From Dyella subtropica (GTDB taxonomy: Bacteria; Pseudomonadota; Gammaproteobacteria; Xanthomonadales; Rhodanobacteraceae): DNA of 64,000 nt. The number at the start of each line of letters is the position of its first letter. Position 1 is the stretch's first letter. The stretch lies in NCBI RefSeq assembly GCF_026283965.1, contig NZ_JAPDPD010000025.1:1-64000 (forward strand), given 5' to 3'. The position numbers were made by a program, and so were the translations under genes. The notes under the pieces are model-generated. The model saw nothing but the letters and a program-made list of their open reading frames with translations, did no database searches and was not told the DNA's origin. Below are positions 1 to 8,967 of the stretch, piece after piece.

Positions 1-19
1 CGTCCTCCTGCCGGAGGCC

Positions 20-310
20 GGGTCACTTCTCTTTGTTTGGTCACGCCTGAGCAGGAGCGATGGCGAACAGCGCAGCTGGCCCGAAGGGCGGAGGGCATGG
101 ATGCCCGGAGTCAAGAGAAGTAACCAAAAGAGAGGCCACCCCGGTTACGCGCCCTCCGGCTTCGCCTGCGGGTTCGTGAGGGCTGGCCGGGCCTGCTCTT
201 AGATGACATGGGGACACGACGTCCCTGTCGTGTCGAAAAGGCATCGACGTCCTGTCGATGCCCCCTTCGGGGCCTGATCGTCCATCCCTCACCGCTGCAC
301 AGGGGCCCCT
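20..310. repeat. Dispersed hairpin-rich repeat, copy A
   Basis: This stretch shares a long near-identical segment with 28490-28700 (gagaggccac through the Pro/Gly-like GC block to the accgctgcacagggg end). It contains a stem CTTCTCTT/AAGAGAAG (26-33 with 113-120) whose loop holds about 80 extra bases, a stem GACACGAC/GTCGTGTC (213-220 with 227-234), a stem GCATCGAC/GTCGATGC (241-248 with 254-261) and a short CCCCTTCGGGG hairpin. No protein in any frame looks real. The rest of 1-443 shows no gene. It could be a structured RNA, a palindromic mobile element, or both. Confidence 0.8.
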
Positions 311-443
311 GAAGAGCAGCATCAAGAGCGGCAGGTGTTGCTCGCACATGTGGCGTTGTCAGAACGGTGCGTCGGCATGCGCGTTTCGCGATGCCTTTGT
401 GTGCCAAGAGTGATGGGGAAATAGCGTTCCAATCGATGGACTT

Positions 444-1457
444 TCACGTCACCACGACGCGGTTCTTGCCTTTGCGCTTGGCTTCATAAAGCGCTCCATC
501 GGCCGCTTCGATCAGCGCCAGGTAAGAGTCGTCGCCACGAGGTGAGAGTGAGGCGCCTCCGATGCTCACCGTCACGATTTTGGCGATGGTCGAGCCGGAG
601 TGGGGGATGCCTGTGTGTTCCACTTGGTGGCGCAAGTCTTCGCCGAATCGCTTGGCTTCGGTCGGGGTGGAGGGGGAAAGAACGATAACGAACTCCTCGC
701 CCCCGAAGCGCGCGGCCAGGTCTGTTGGGCGTCGGCAGCAGGCTTGAATGGCGGCCCCAACCGCCTTCAAGACCTCGTCGCCGGCGAGGTGGCCGTATTC
801 GTCGTTGTAGCGCTTGAAATCGTCCACATCGATCATGAGCACAGAGAACGAATCGCCCGTCCGAATCGCGTTTCTCCACTGAATGCCCATGAATTCGTCG
901 AGGTAGCGGCGATTGCTCAATCCGGTGAGTCCGTCCACGTGGGTGAGCCGCTCCAGTTCGAGATTCTTCTCCACCAGCTGCCGTTGGCTCTCGTGCAAGG
1001 CGCGAAAGGCTTCGTCGCGCTGGACTTGATTGAGGTAGGACTTCGAATGGCGGCGGATGCGGGCCAGCAACTCGATGTTGTCCGGCAACTTCACCAGGTA
1101 GTCGCTGGCCCCGAGCGAGAAGGCCTCGCTCTTGACCGCCGGATCTTCCTTGGTGGAGAGCACGATGACCGGAATATCCCGCAGAGCAGGTGAGGCTTGA
1201 TATTGCGTCAGCAGCATCAGCCCGTTCACCCCCGGCATAACGAGATCCTGGAGGATCACGGTGGGCTTGACCTGTTCGGCTACCTGGATGGCGGCGAAAG
1301 GGTCCGCGTTGAAGTGAAAATGCATGTCTGGCTGCCCGGCCAGTGCTCGACGAACGGCTTCGCCGATCATGGGTTGATCGTCGACCAGAAGAACCATGAT
1401 CTTGTACTCACTCGACCGGGGCGCTGTCGGGTGCTCGCTGATGTCGGACTTATTCAT
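444..1457 (-). CDS. wspR: Diguanylate cyclase response regulator WspR
   Basis: Output protein of the Wsp surface-sensing system; it makes cyclic di-GMP from two GTP. The 337-residue protein has an N-terminal receiver domain with acidic pair D26/D27 and phospho-acceptor D71, a helical linker, and a GGDEF domain with GGEEF at 252-256 and an RxxD inhibitory site at 243-246. These positions match Pseudomonas WspR closely (D70, GGEEF near 250). The ATG at 1457 overlaps the wspF stop as ATGA, so it is translationally coupled and last in the operon. An upstream in-frame extension to 1712 exists but lies inside wspF and is rejected as coding. Confidence 0.93.
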   Translation of the reverse strand: MNKSDISEHPTAPRSSEYKIMVLLVDDQPMIGEAVRRALAGQPDMHFHFNADPFAAIQVAEQVKPTVILQDLVMPGVNGLMLLTQYQASPALRDIPVIVLSTKEDPAVKSEAFSLGASDYLVKLPDNIELLARIRRHSKSYLNQVQRDEAFRALHESQRQLVEKNLELERLTHVDGLTGLSNRRYLDEFMGIQWRNAIRTGDSFSVLMIDVDDFKRYNDEYGHLAGDEVLKAVGAAIQACCRRPTDLAARFGGEEFVIVLSPSTPTEAKRFGEDLRHQVEHTGIPHSGSTIAKIVTVSIGGASLSPRGDDSYLALIEAADGALYEAKRKGKNRVVVT

Positions 1458-2500
1458 GGACCTAATCCCCCTGATGGACCTGAGGAGCTTCCGAAAGAGC
1501 AAAGATGGGTCAGCCGGGCGGCGATACAGTCCAAGGGAAGGACCTCGGTCGCAGCATTGAGCGCCACCGCCGCCTTTGGCATGCCGTACACCGCGCTGCT
1601 GGCTTTGTCTTGGGCGATGGTGTGGTACCCCTCGTCGCGCATGGCTTTCAGACCGAGCGCGCCGTCGCGGCCCATGCCGGTCAGGAGCACGCCCACAGCA
1701 TCGCCGCGCCAAAGGCGAACGACGCTTTCGAAGAACACGTCGACCGATGGGCGATAGACATAGTCTCGAGGAACCGGTGTGTAGCCGAGGCGATCTTGCG
1801 CCTTCAGCACCAAATGGTCAGCGGTTGCGGCCAATAGCACTGTGGCGGGTATCGGTCGATCACCCTCCAGCGCGAGCTTTACGGGAAGCCGGGAGTGCTG
1901 GTTCAGCCATTGGGCCATGCCTTCGGCAAACTGGGTGTCCACGTGCTGGACCAGTACCACTGCCGCGGAAAAGTTTGCCGGAAGCTCGGCTAGCAGCCGG
2001 GCGAGGGCGACGGGACCGCCTGCGGACGCACCGATCGCGATCAATGGATACGGGTGTTTGGCGGGTATGACCTGATCGCGGGCTGGCGTTGCCGTGGAGG
2101 CTTGCCGGTTTCCGGTCAGCTTGCCGATGGTCTCTATTTTGGTGATGAGCGGCCCGACGTTCAGATGATTGTCGGATTCGAGCGTGGGCGTGTTTACCGC
2201 ATCCAGCGCACCGTGGCCCATCGCTTCGAAAACGCGCGGGGTATTGGCGCCCACGTCGACCGTCACGATCAGGATCGCGCAAGGCGCGGACGCCATGATT
2301 TGCCGCGTCGCTTCCACACCATCCATGCCCGGCATGATCAGATCCATAAGGACGAGATCGGGCGTGTCGCGCGAGCAGTTCGCCACGGCCTGGACGCCAT
2401 TCGTAGCGATCCAGGCCACCTGATGTCCCGACTTGGCAGCGATGGCGCGCCGCAGGGCCTCGACGGCGATCGGGGAGTCGTTGACGATGCCGATCCTCAT
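1454..2500 (-). CDS. wspF: Chemoreceptor methylesterase WspF (CheB family)
   Basis: Removes methyl groups from the WspA receptor and so resets the pathway; loss of WspF in pseudomonads locks WspR on. The 348 residues contain an N-terminal receiver (phospho-acceptor Asp in LVLMDLIMPG) and a C-terminal CheB esterase with GASAGGP (catalytic Ser), VLVQHV (catalytic His) and GMGRDGALG (catalytic Asp region). The start is 10 bp after the wspE stop, with GAGGA upstream inside the wspE end. It ends in ATGA overlap with wspR. Full length, no defect seen. Confidence 0.93.
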   Translation of the reverse strand: MRIGIVNDSPIAVEALRRAIAAKSGHQVAWIATNGVQAVANCSRDTPDLVLMDLIMPGMDGVEATRQIMASAPCAILIVTVDVGANTPRVFEAMGHGALDAVNTPTLESDNHLNVGPLITKIETIGKLTGNRQASTATPARDQVIPAKHPYPLIAIGASAGGPVALARLLAELPANFSAAVVLVQHVDTQFAEGMAQWLNQHSRLPVKLALEGDRPIPATVLLAATADHLVLKAQDRLGYTPVPRDYVYRPSVDVFFESVVRLWRGDAVGVLLTGMGRDGALGLKAMRDEGYHTIAQDKASSAVYGMPKAAVALNAATEVLPLDCIAARLTHLCSFGSSSGPSGGLGP

Positions 2501-2510
2501 AAAGCGATCC

Positions 2511-4745
2511 TCATGGGGTGGCCTCGCCGATCAGGTCCGCCACCGCTTGCAGCAGCGACTCGTCGTGGAAGCTGCCCTTGGCGAGGTAGTAGTCGGCGCC
2601 GGCTTCGAGTCCGCGCTGCCGGTCCTCCTCCCGATCCTTGTAGGACACGATCAATACCGGAATCGCGCTCAGATGCGGGTCTCGTTTGATCAGCGCCACC
2701 AGTTCGATGCCATCCATGCGTGGCATGTCGATGTCCGTCACCACGAGGTCGTAGCGCCCCGTGCGCAAGGTATTCCACCCCTCCATGCCGTCGACCGCCA
2801 CCTCTACCTCATAGCCGGCGTTGCTCAGCAGCGCCCGCTCCAACTCGCGAACCGTCAACGAGTCGTCGATGACAAGAATGCGTTTGCATATCGCGTGCTT
2901 CGTGTCGCCGTCGGTCCGCAACCGGTTCAAGCCGCGGTTGGTGATGAGTTTTTCCACGGAGCGGAGCAGGTCCGCGACATCGACGATCAGGGCGGGCGAC
3001 CCATCCTCCAGCAGCGCCCCTGCGGTGATGTCCTTGACCTTGCGGAGCCGTGCATCGAGCGATCGGACCACGAGCTCGTGCTCACCGAGAAGACGATCCA
3101 CCGCCAGTCCATAGATGCCGCCGCCATCGCCGACCACGATGACCGACAGGTCCTCGGCGCTGGTGACCGGTTCGCCGCTCTGCAGCAGTTGATGGGCGCT
3201 TATCAGCCCCACGGAGCGGCCGTCGAGCACGAAGAACTGGCGTCCTTCCAGCGTATCGATTCGATTCTTGGGTAGCTTGAGGGTTCGAACGATGGCCGCC
3301 AATGGGAACGCATAGGGCTCGCCACCGATGTCGGCCACCAGCGCGCGCACGACCGACAAACTCAACGGCAGCATCAACTGAAAGCGCACGCCCTTGCGGG
3401 GTTGGGTCGAGACACGGATGGTCCCGCGCACCTGCTTGATCATGGTCTGCACCACATCCAGGCCCACGCCGCGTCCTGAGATATCCGTGACGCTGTCTTT
3501 CATGGTGAAGCCGGGCAGGAACAGAAACTCCAGGAGTTCGTTCTCCGAGAGTTTGGCGGCAGTCTCCGCGTTGGTGAGGTTGCGCTGGAGCACCGCCTCG
3601 CGCAGTTGTTCCAGGTCGATGCCGCGCCCATCGTCGGACACATGGATCTGGAGCATGCCACCGCTGTGCCTGGCCTCCAGGGTCACCCGGCCTTCCGCGG
3701 GCTTGCCGATGGCCAGCCGTTCTTCGGGAAAGCCGATGCCGTGATCGATGGCGTTGCGCACGAGGTGCCCGAGGGGCGGTTCGAGCTTTTCCAGGATGTC
3801 GCGATCCACTTGGGTCGACTCGCCGATGACCTCCAGGCGAACCTGCTTGCCCAGCGAGCGCGCCACATCGCGCACCATTCGCGGCAGGCCGCGCACGCCG
3901 TCGGCAAACGGGCGCATGCGACAGGCCAGCGCTTCGCTGTAGAGCCGATGGGCGAGGTTGGACGAACGATGATCGAACATTTCCAGTTCGCCCAGATGCT
4001 GGGCCAGCAGCTGGTGGGATTGCAGCGCGCGATGGCGAACCTCTCCCAGGGCAAGGCGCGCTCTTTCGCCGATGGCTTGTTCCGGCAGCGCTTCGTGCAA
4101 GCTCTCAATGGACTTGCCGAGTTCGTAGTGCAGACGCTTGAGCTTCAACAACGACCCGACGAATGGCTGAAGCCAGCGCGATTCCACCAAAGCCTCGCCG
4201 GTAAGCCCAAGCAGTCGATTGAGATGATCGGCTGTGACGCGAAGTACCCGCTCCTGGGACTCGTGGATGTCCGCCGGCACGTTCGCTGCCGGTGGGGCGG
4301 CCACCACGGGCTCCAAGGGGGGCGATACGGTCGCCGGCTCCGTTCGACCTTCCTCGCTGGGCAGCTCGAGCAAACCCTTCAGGTCAGCCAATATCCGCGC
4401 GACCTCTTCGTGCTTATCGCCCTGCCATTGGGCGAGATTCGCCTCGCTCGTGCCGGCGATACGGTGCAGCAGGTCGACGCCGCCCAACAGCACGTCGATG
4501 TGCGCTTGGCCTAGCTCGACGGTGCCGCGTTGCGCGGCGACGAAGCTGTCCTCCATGACGTGGGCGATATCGACGCCGACGTCGATGCCTACGATGCGCG
4601 CAGCCCCCTTGAGCGAATGCGCCGCACGCATGCAGGCCTCCAGCTGGTCGCTGGCCGTGGGCTCCTGTTCCAGCGCCAACAGGCCGGCCGTCAGCACCTG
4701 CACCTGGCTGTCGGTCTCCAGGCGAAACAGGTCGAGCATCGACAT
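2511..4745 (-). CDS. wspE: Hybrid histidine kinase WspE (CheA-REC)
   Basis: CheA-type kinase that phosphorylates WspR and WspF. The 744-residue protein has an Hpt domain with phospho-accepting H43 in AAHSLKGAAR, a middle dimerisation segment, a HATPase domain (HLVRNAIDHGI, DDGRGID, GRGVGLDVV), a CheW-like domain and a C-terminal receiver with Asp in YDLVVTDIDMP. The fused receiver is the hallmark that separates WspE from flagellar CheA. It starts 5 bp after the wspD stop; a second ATG two codons downstream is possible. Confidence 0.93.
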   Translation of the reverse strand: MSMLDLFRLETDSQVQVLTAGLLALEQEPTASDQLEACMRAAHSLKGAARIVGIDVGVDIAHVMEDSFVAAQRGTVELGQAHIDVLLGGVDLLHRIAGTSEANLAQWQGDKHEEVARILADLKGLLELPSEEGRTEPATVSPPLEPVVAAPPAANVPADIHESQERVLRVTADHLNRLLGLTGEALVESRWLQPFVGSLLKLKRLHYELGKSIESLHEALPEQAIGERARLALGEVRHRALQSHQLLAQHLGELEMFDHRSSNLAHRLYSEALACRMRPFADGVRGLPRMVRDVARSLGKQVRLEVIGESTQVDRDILEKLEPPLGHLVRNAIDHGIGFPEERLAIGKPAEGRVTLEARHSGGMLQIHVSDDGRGIDLEQLREAVLQRNLTNAETAAKLSENELLEFLFLPGFTMKDSVTDISGRGVGLDVVQTMIKQVRGTIRVSTQPRKGVRFQLMLPLSLSVVRALVADIGGEPYAFPLAAIVRTLKLPKNRIDTLEGRQFFVLDGRSVGLISAHQLLQSGEPVTSAEDLSVIVVGDGGGIYGLAVDRLLGEHELVVRSLDARLRKVKDITAGALLEDGSPALIVDVADLLRSVEKLITNRGLNRLRTDGDTKHAICKRILVIDDSLTVRELERALLSNAGYEVEVAVDGMEGWNTLRTGRYDLVVTDIDMPRMDGIELVALIKRDPHLSAIPVLIVSYKDREEDRQRGLEAGADYYLAKGSFHDESLLQAVADLIGEATP

Positions 4746-4750
4746 CTGGC

Positions 4751-5461
4751 TCAGGTCGTGGCTAATGTCAGGCTCCTATTCAAGGTGAAGATCAACAGTT
4801 GCTCGTCCAGCAAGCCGATCGATTCGTCCCGCCAGGGGAGCAGCGCCTTGATGTAGGTGGCGGTGGCGCTAGCCACCGTAGCGGGGACTTCGCCGAGTTC
4901 GTGTGAATGAAATCGACGGATGCCGTGCACCTCGTCGACGGGAAAGGCAGTGCGGACACCTTCGAGTTCGATCACGAGGAACCGGCGGTGCAGTAACTGA
5001 TGCTTTTCGGGGCGAGACGGCGCGGTGGGTTCGAGTCCGAGCAACTCGGTGAGCGACGCGCATACAACCAGCTCCCCGCGGACGTTGACCAGTCCGAGCA
5101 CGACGCCGTTGCGCCGATGAGGGATGGAATGGATGGTGCGATGACCGACGATCTCCTTGAAGGCGCTGGTCGGCAGGGCGAGCCACTCCGCGCCGACGCG
5201 GAACGCGACCACCGACTGCGCCCCCGTGGCTTCGGCCGTCGCCTGCTTCTGGGCGACGTGCGCCGTCCATAGCGACATATGGCCCGCCGGCAGCTCCATG
5301 TTCAGCAGATCGGACGCCGCCGCGGAGTAGATCGGACAGTTGCGGCAGTGCACGTGCTGCTCCAGCGCCGGACAGGACCCATCCCCGCGCACACCGATCT
5401 TGTTCCAGCAATCGTGGATCGCGGCCTGGTTCGAGCTGGAGACGTCAACGAGAGCCGCCAT
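4751..5461 (-). CDS. wspD: CheW-like adaptor WspD with Cys-rich N-terminus
   Basis: Scaffold that links the WspA receptor to the WspE kinase. The 236-residue protein has a C-terminal CheW domain (VAFRVGAEWLALPTSAFKEI onward, GLVNVRGELV) and an N-terminal extension of about 75 residues with four cysteines at 18, 30, 39 and 42 in the pattern C-x11-C-x8-C-x2-C, with His36 and His38 nearby. That cluster could bind a metal or act in redox sensing; this is inference. The ATG at 5461 is 1 bp after the wspC stop. A longer in-frame start at 5518 lies within wspC. Confidence 0.9.
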   Translation of the reverse strand: MAALVDVSSSNQAAIHDCWNKIGVRGDGSCPALEQHVHCRNCPIYSAAASDLLNMELPAGHMSLWTAHVAQKQATAEATGAQSVVAFRVGAEWLALPTSAFKEIVGHRTIHSIPHRRNGVVLGLVNVRGELVVCASLTELLGLEPTAPSRPEKHQLLHRRFLVIELEGVRTAFPVDEVHGIRRFHSHELGEVPATVASATATYIKALLPWRDESIGLLDEQLLIFTLNRSLTLATT

Positions 5462-5462
5462 G

Positions 5463-6737
5463 TCAGCCCTCCGCTCGCGGCGCCAGCCGCTGCAGGCGTT
5501 TGCGCAGTACCTGCGCACCGGATACGTCCCCTTGCTTGTCCAGCAGAAGGGTCAGATGGGCCAGCGACTCGTAGTGGTTAGGGTCGAGATAGAGCGCTTT
5601 GCGGAAATGCTGCACGGCGTCCGTGGGAGCCCCGGCCGCGTTGCGGATCAAGCCCAGCAGATAACACGCCTGGGCCGATGTCCCATGGGCACGCACATGC
5701 GCGGCACACACCTTGCCGGCATCTTCCAGGCGACCCAGGTCGGCGAGCCGGGCGGCCTCGGCCAGGTCAAGTAGGGATGATGATGTGTCGGCAGCGCGCG
5801 CTGGCGCGGCGGGCTTCGACGTTGCCGCCGTTGCGGATGGGGCGGGTGATTTCGCCGTGATCGGAACGGTTGGCACCTTCTTGTGGGATAGGCCGGGCGG
5901 TTTCTGGTTGGCCTGAGAGGAGGGGGCCGGACGCGACTTGGCCGCGCGGCTTTTCCGGAAAGCGAAGGCCAGCGGCATTCGCGTGGACGCGAAGCCATGA
6001 CTGAGTGCCAATCCGGTTTCGGCCGAACCGACGAACAAGGTGCCGGTGTCCTTCAACAGGCGTCGCAGCACGCGCATGGCGCGATCTTGCGTCTCCTGGT
6101 CGAAATAGATCAGGACGTTGCGGCAGAAGATGACGTCATAGATGTCCGCACCCGGAAGGAACGACGGATCAAGCAGATTTCCCTGCTGGAAATGCACATC
6201 GGTGCGCACCACGTCGTTCAGTCGCCACGATGGCGGCACCCATTCGAAATAGGTGTCGCGGAATTGAAGGTCATCGCCCCGGAAGGAGTTCGCCCCATAG
6301 TGGGCACGCTTCGCCAACGCTACGGCGCGGGTGCTGATGTCGAACGCATCGATGCGAAACTGGCCGGGCGCCAACCCGCATCCGAGCAAGGTCATGGCGA
6401 TCGAGTAAGGTTCCTCCCCGCTGGAACAGGGCACGCTCAGAAATCGCAAGGTCGCTGTCGTGGAGGGCTTCGTCCGTTCATGACCGGCCCATGTGGCGAG
6501 TGCGGCATACGCTTCGCGATCGCGAAAGAACCAGGTCTCGGGCACCACCACCGCGTCGATCAGCTCTTGCAACTCGGACGATGACGCGCATACATGCGTC
6601 CAGTAGGCGTCAAGGTCGTGCAGATCGCAGGCTGCCAAGCGGTCTCGCACGGCACGTTCCACGGCGGAGCGGCCGATCGACACGGCATCGAGCCCCATGG
6701 TCTCCTTGAGCAAGCGCTCGAATGCCGGAAGCATCAT
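5463..6737 (-). CDS. wspC: Chemoreceptor methyltransferase WspC (CheR plus TPR)
   Basis: SAM-dependent glutamate methyltransferase acting on WspA. The 424 residues hold a CheR N-terminal helical domain, a methyltransferase core (VVPETWFFRD, SSGEEPYSIAM, CRNVLIYFD), a Ser/Ala/Pro-rich linker of about 60 residues and a C-terminal TPR region (YLLGLIRNAAG, HFRKALYLDPNHYESLAHL), the usual WspC layout. The ATG at 6737 is followed by a second ATG. It overlaps the wspB stop (ATGA), and GGGGG lies just upstream. Confidence 0.92.
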   Translation of the reverse strand: MMLPAFERLLKETMGLDAVSIGRSAVERAVRDRLAACDLHDLDAYWTHVCASSSELQELIDAVVVPETWFFRDREAYAALATWAGHERTKPSTTATLRFLSVPCSSGEEPYSIAMTLLGCGLAPGQFRIDAFDISTRAVALAKRAHYGANSFRGDDLQFRDTYFEWVPPSWRLNDVVRTDVHFQQGNLLDPSFLPGADIYDVIFCRNVLIYFDQETQDRAMRVLRRLLKDTGTLFVGSAETGLALSHGFASTRMPLAFAFRKSRAAKSRPAPSSQANQKPPGLSHKKVPTVPITAKSPAPSATAATSKPAAPARAADTSSSLLDLAEAARLADLGRLEDAGKVCAAHVRAHGTSAQACYLLGLIRNAAGAPTDAVQHFRKALYLDPNHYESLAHLTLLLDKQGDVSGAQVLRKRLQRLAPRAEG

Positions 6738-7198
6738 GAATCCCCCGCCGGTGCTGCGGACAGCACCTCGCGCATCGGCGCGGAGAGCAGATGGTCCGCC
6801 TGCACCCATTGGATCCATTGATCATGGTGGAGGCATACCGGCCCCAGGTAGGGCGTCGCCTCGGCGTTGACGCCTGAGGGCGCGAAGTCGGACGGCTCGC
6901 GACGCAAGGTCTCGGTGGCTCTCTCGGCAATCAGGCCGAGCGGACGCATCTCATCGCCGGTGAAGGCGCAGCGCATCACGACGATGCGGGTGCTCAGGCG
7001 AGGCTGGGCAGCGTGCCCCAGTGTCAGTTGACTCAGGTCGATCGCCGGTATGGGCGTGCCCCGGTAGTTGATGAGCCCGGCGAGCCCCGGAGGGGCATGA
7101 GGGATGTGCTTGATGCTTACCAAGGGCACGATTTCGGCGATCTGGGCCGTGTCCAGGGCGTAACGGTCTTTGCCTAGTCGAAACAAGAGGAAGAGCAT
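6734..7198 (-). CDS. wspB: CheW-like adaptor WspB
   Basis: Second CheW adaptor of the Wsp signalling complex at the inner membrane. The 154-residue protein is a single CheW domain (LLFRLGKDRYALDTAQIAEI, GLINYRGTPIPAIDL) with a short C-terminal extension. Its ATG at 7198 is about 120 bp downstream of wspA, an unusually wide gap for this tightly packed operon. The gap holds a 15-bp-period repeat array. It overlaps wspC by 4 bp. Confidence 0.9.
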   Translation of the reverse strand: MLFLLFRLGKDRYALDTAQIAEIVPLVSIKHIPHAPPGLAGLINYRGTPIPAIDLSQLTLGHAAQPRLSTRIVVMRCAFTGDEMRPLGLIAERATETLRREPSDFAPSGVNAEATPYLGPVCLHHDQWIQWVQADHLLSAPMREVLSAAPAGDS

Positions 7199-7229
7199 GC
7201 CGGTCTCTCTTGATCATGGCCCTTTGGAG

Positions 7230-7285
7230 CGGCGCCTATTGAAGCGGCGCCCTTTGGGTCGGCGCCTATGGGATCGGCGCCGATG
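7230..7285. repeat. 15-bp-period CGGCGCC array between wspA and wspB
   Basis: CGGCGCC recurs at 7230, 7245, 7260 and 7275, exactly 15 bp apart, separated by variable 8-base linkers. Each core contains the palindrome GGCGCC. The array lies between the wspA stop and wspB start, so it would be in the intercistronic mRNA. It differs in sequence from the array upstream of wspA but has the same period. Confidence 0.85.
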
Positions 7286-7317
7286 AACCGCTTTTCGAAC
7301 GTCGTGCCCCTGGTGAT

Positions 7318-8955
7318 CTACTCCACGGCCAGCTTGAAGCGGGAGACGCCGCCACGCAGCACACCGGAAGCCTGGTTCAAACCTTCGATCGCCGAGTTCG
7401 ATTGGCGCAGGGACTCCACGGTTTGCTGCGCGGCCTCGCTCAGCTGCACCAGCGCCTGCGTGATCTGTTCGGCACCGTTGGATTGCGCCTGCATACCCTC
7501 GTTGACTGATTCCACTCTTGGCGCCAGTGCCTGCACCTGCTGGATGATCTGCGTCAGCTGGCCACTGACTTGTTGTATTTCATTGACGCCTCGGCGTACT
7601 TCCTCCGAGAACTTGTCCATGCCCATCACGCCTGCCGACACGGCGGACTGGATTTCCTTGACCATCTGTTCGATGTCATAGGTCGCTACCGCTGTTTGGT
7701 CGGCGAGTCGCCGGATTTCGGTGGCGACCACCGAGAACCCCCGCCCGTACTCGCCTGCCTTTTCCGCTTCGATCGCAGCGTTGAGCGAGAGCAGGTTGGT
7801 CTGGTCGGCCACTTTGGTGATGGTGGTGACGACCTGGTTGATGTTGCTCGCCTTTTCGCTGAGCACGGAGAGCTTGGCGTTGATGGAGCCGGCCGCGTCC
7901 ATGACGTTGCGCATGGTCTCTTCCATGTGGAGCAGGCCGGCGTGACCCTCGCCCGCCAGTGTGGCCGAGTGCTCGGCCACCGCCGCGACTTCGCCCAGCG
8001 TCTTGACCAGTTCTCGCGACGTCGCGGAGATCTCCTTGGACGTGGCGCCGATCTCGACCGTGGTGGCGGCGATTTCGCTGGCGGTGGCTTGTTGCTCCCG
8101 CGCGGTCGAGGCAATCTCGGTGGCGGACGTGTTGACCTGGATCCCTGATGTCTGCACTTGGCCGACCAGGTGCGTCAGCTCGTCGCGCATGCGGTTGAAG
8201 CCGTTCGCCAGTTCGCCGAATTCATCCTGTCGGGTCAACGACAGGCGATCGGAGAAGTCACCCGTACGCATTTTGTCGACCGCTGCGAGCACTCTGGCCA
8301 GGGGCCGGTTGATGGATTGGGTGATCAGGAACACCAGCGCCACGCCCACGACGAGCGTCACCAGCATGAGAGCAATAAGGGTCAGGCGAGTGTCTTGAAA
8401 AGCATTCTCCACCGCCGTGCGTTCGTTTCGGACAACGTCTCTTTCCACGTCAATCAGCTTGAACGGCTGGGCAATGGCAGCCAGCTGGGCAGGGCGGGTT
8501 CTGGTCAGCAGCATGGTCTTCGCCTCTGTGAACTTACCCGCCTGAATCAACTGGAGGTATTCGTCTTCCAGCGGCACATAGACATCAAGCGCTTCGATCG
8601 CGCTTGCCAGCGCGGCCTTTCCCTGTGGGGTGACAATGTTGGCTTTCAGCAGGTCTATGTATTGGGTCCGCTTAGGCTTGCCTTGATAAACGGCATCAAT
8701 TTCCTGTTTGACTAGGTCAGGATCGTCCAAGATCAGTACGTTGCGGGTGTGGCGCGCAGCCTGCAGTAACTCCACGATCAAGTCGTCTGCTGCCATCAGG
8801 TTCGCCAGTTTCGTTCGGCTGAGATCCTCGAATTGCCCGTACATAGAGGACATGCGCCACAGGGCGCTCGCGGTAATCAGGCACGTAATCAGCAGCATGG
8901 CACCGAACGCAAGCATGAGGCGGTGCGCGACCTTCAGGTTGCTCATCCAGTTCAT
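7318..8955 (-). CDS. wspA: Surface-sensing methyl-accepting receptor WspA
   Basis: Membrane chemoreceptor that starts the Wsp cascade on surface contact. The 545 residues show an N-terminal transmembrane helix ([18 protein letters not shown]), a periplasmic four-helix-bundle domain, a second helix ([20 protein letters not shown]), a HAMP segment and a long cytoplasmic coiled coil with the receptor tip signature [20 protein letters not shown]. No C-terminal CheR-binding pentapeptide is seen. ATG 8955 is preferred over an upstream TTG because TTGGGGA lies 6-12 bases before it. It heads the operon. Confidence 0.9.
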   Translation of the reverse strand: MNWMSNLKVAHRLMLAFGAMLLITCLITASALWRMSSMYGQFEDLSRTKLANLMAADDLIVELLQAARHTRNVLILDDPDLVKQEIDAVYQGKPKRTQYIDLLKANIVTPQGKAALASAIEALDVYVPLEDEYLQLIQAGKFTEAKTMLLTRTRPAQLAAIAQPFKLIDVERDVVRNERTAVENAFQDTRLTLIALMLVTLVVGVALVFLITQSINRPLARVLAAVDKMRTGDFSDRLSLTRQDEFGELANGFNRMRDELTHLVGQVQTSGIQVNTSATEIASTAREQQATASEIAATTVEIGATSKEISATSRELVKTLGEVAAVAEHSATLAGEGHAGLLHMEETMRNVMDAAGSINAKLSVLSEKASNINQVVTTITKVADQTNLLSLNAAIEAEKAGEYGRGFSVVATEIRRLADQTAVATYDIEQMVKEIQSAVSAGVMGMDKFSEEVRRGVNEIQQVSGQLTQIIQQVQALAPRVESVNEGMQAQSNGAEQITQALVQLSEAAQQTVESLRQSNSAIEGLNQASGVLRGGVSRFKLAVE

Positions 8956-8967
8956 GGGTGTCCCCAA

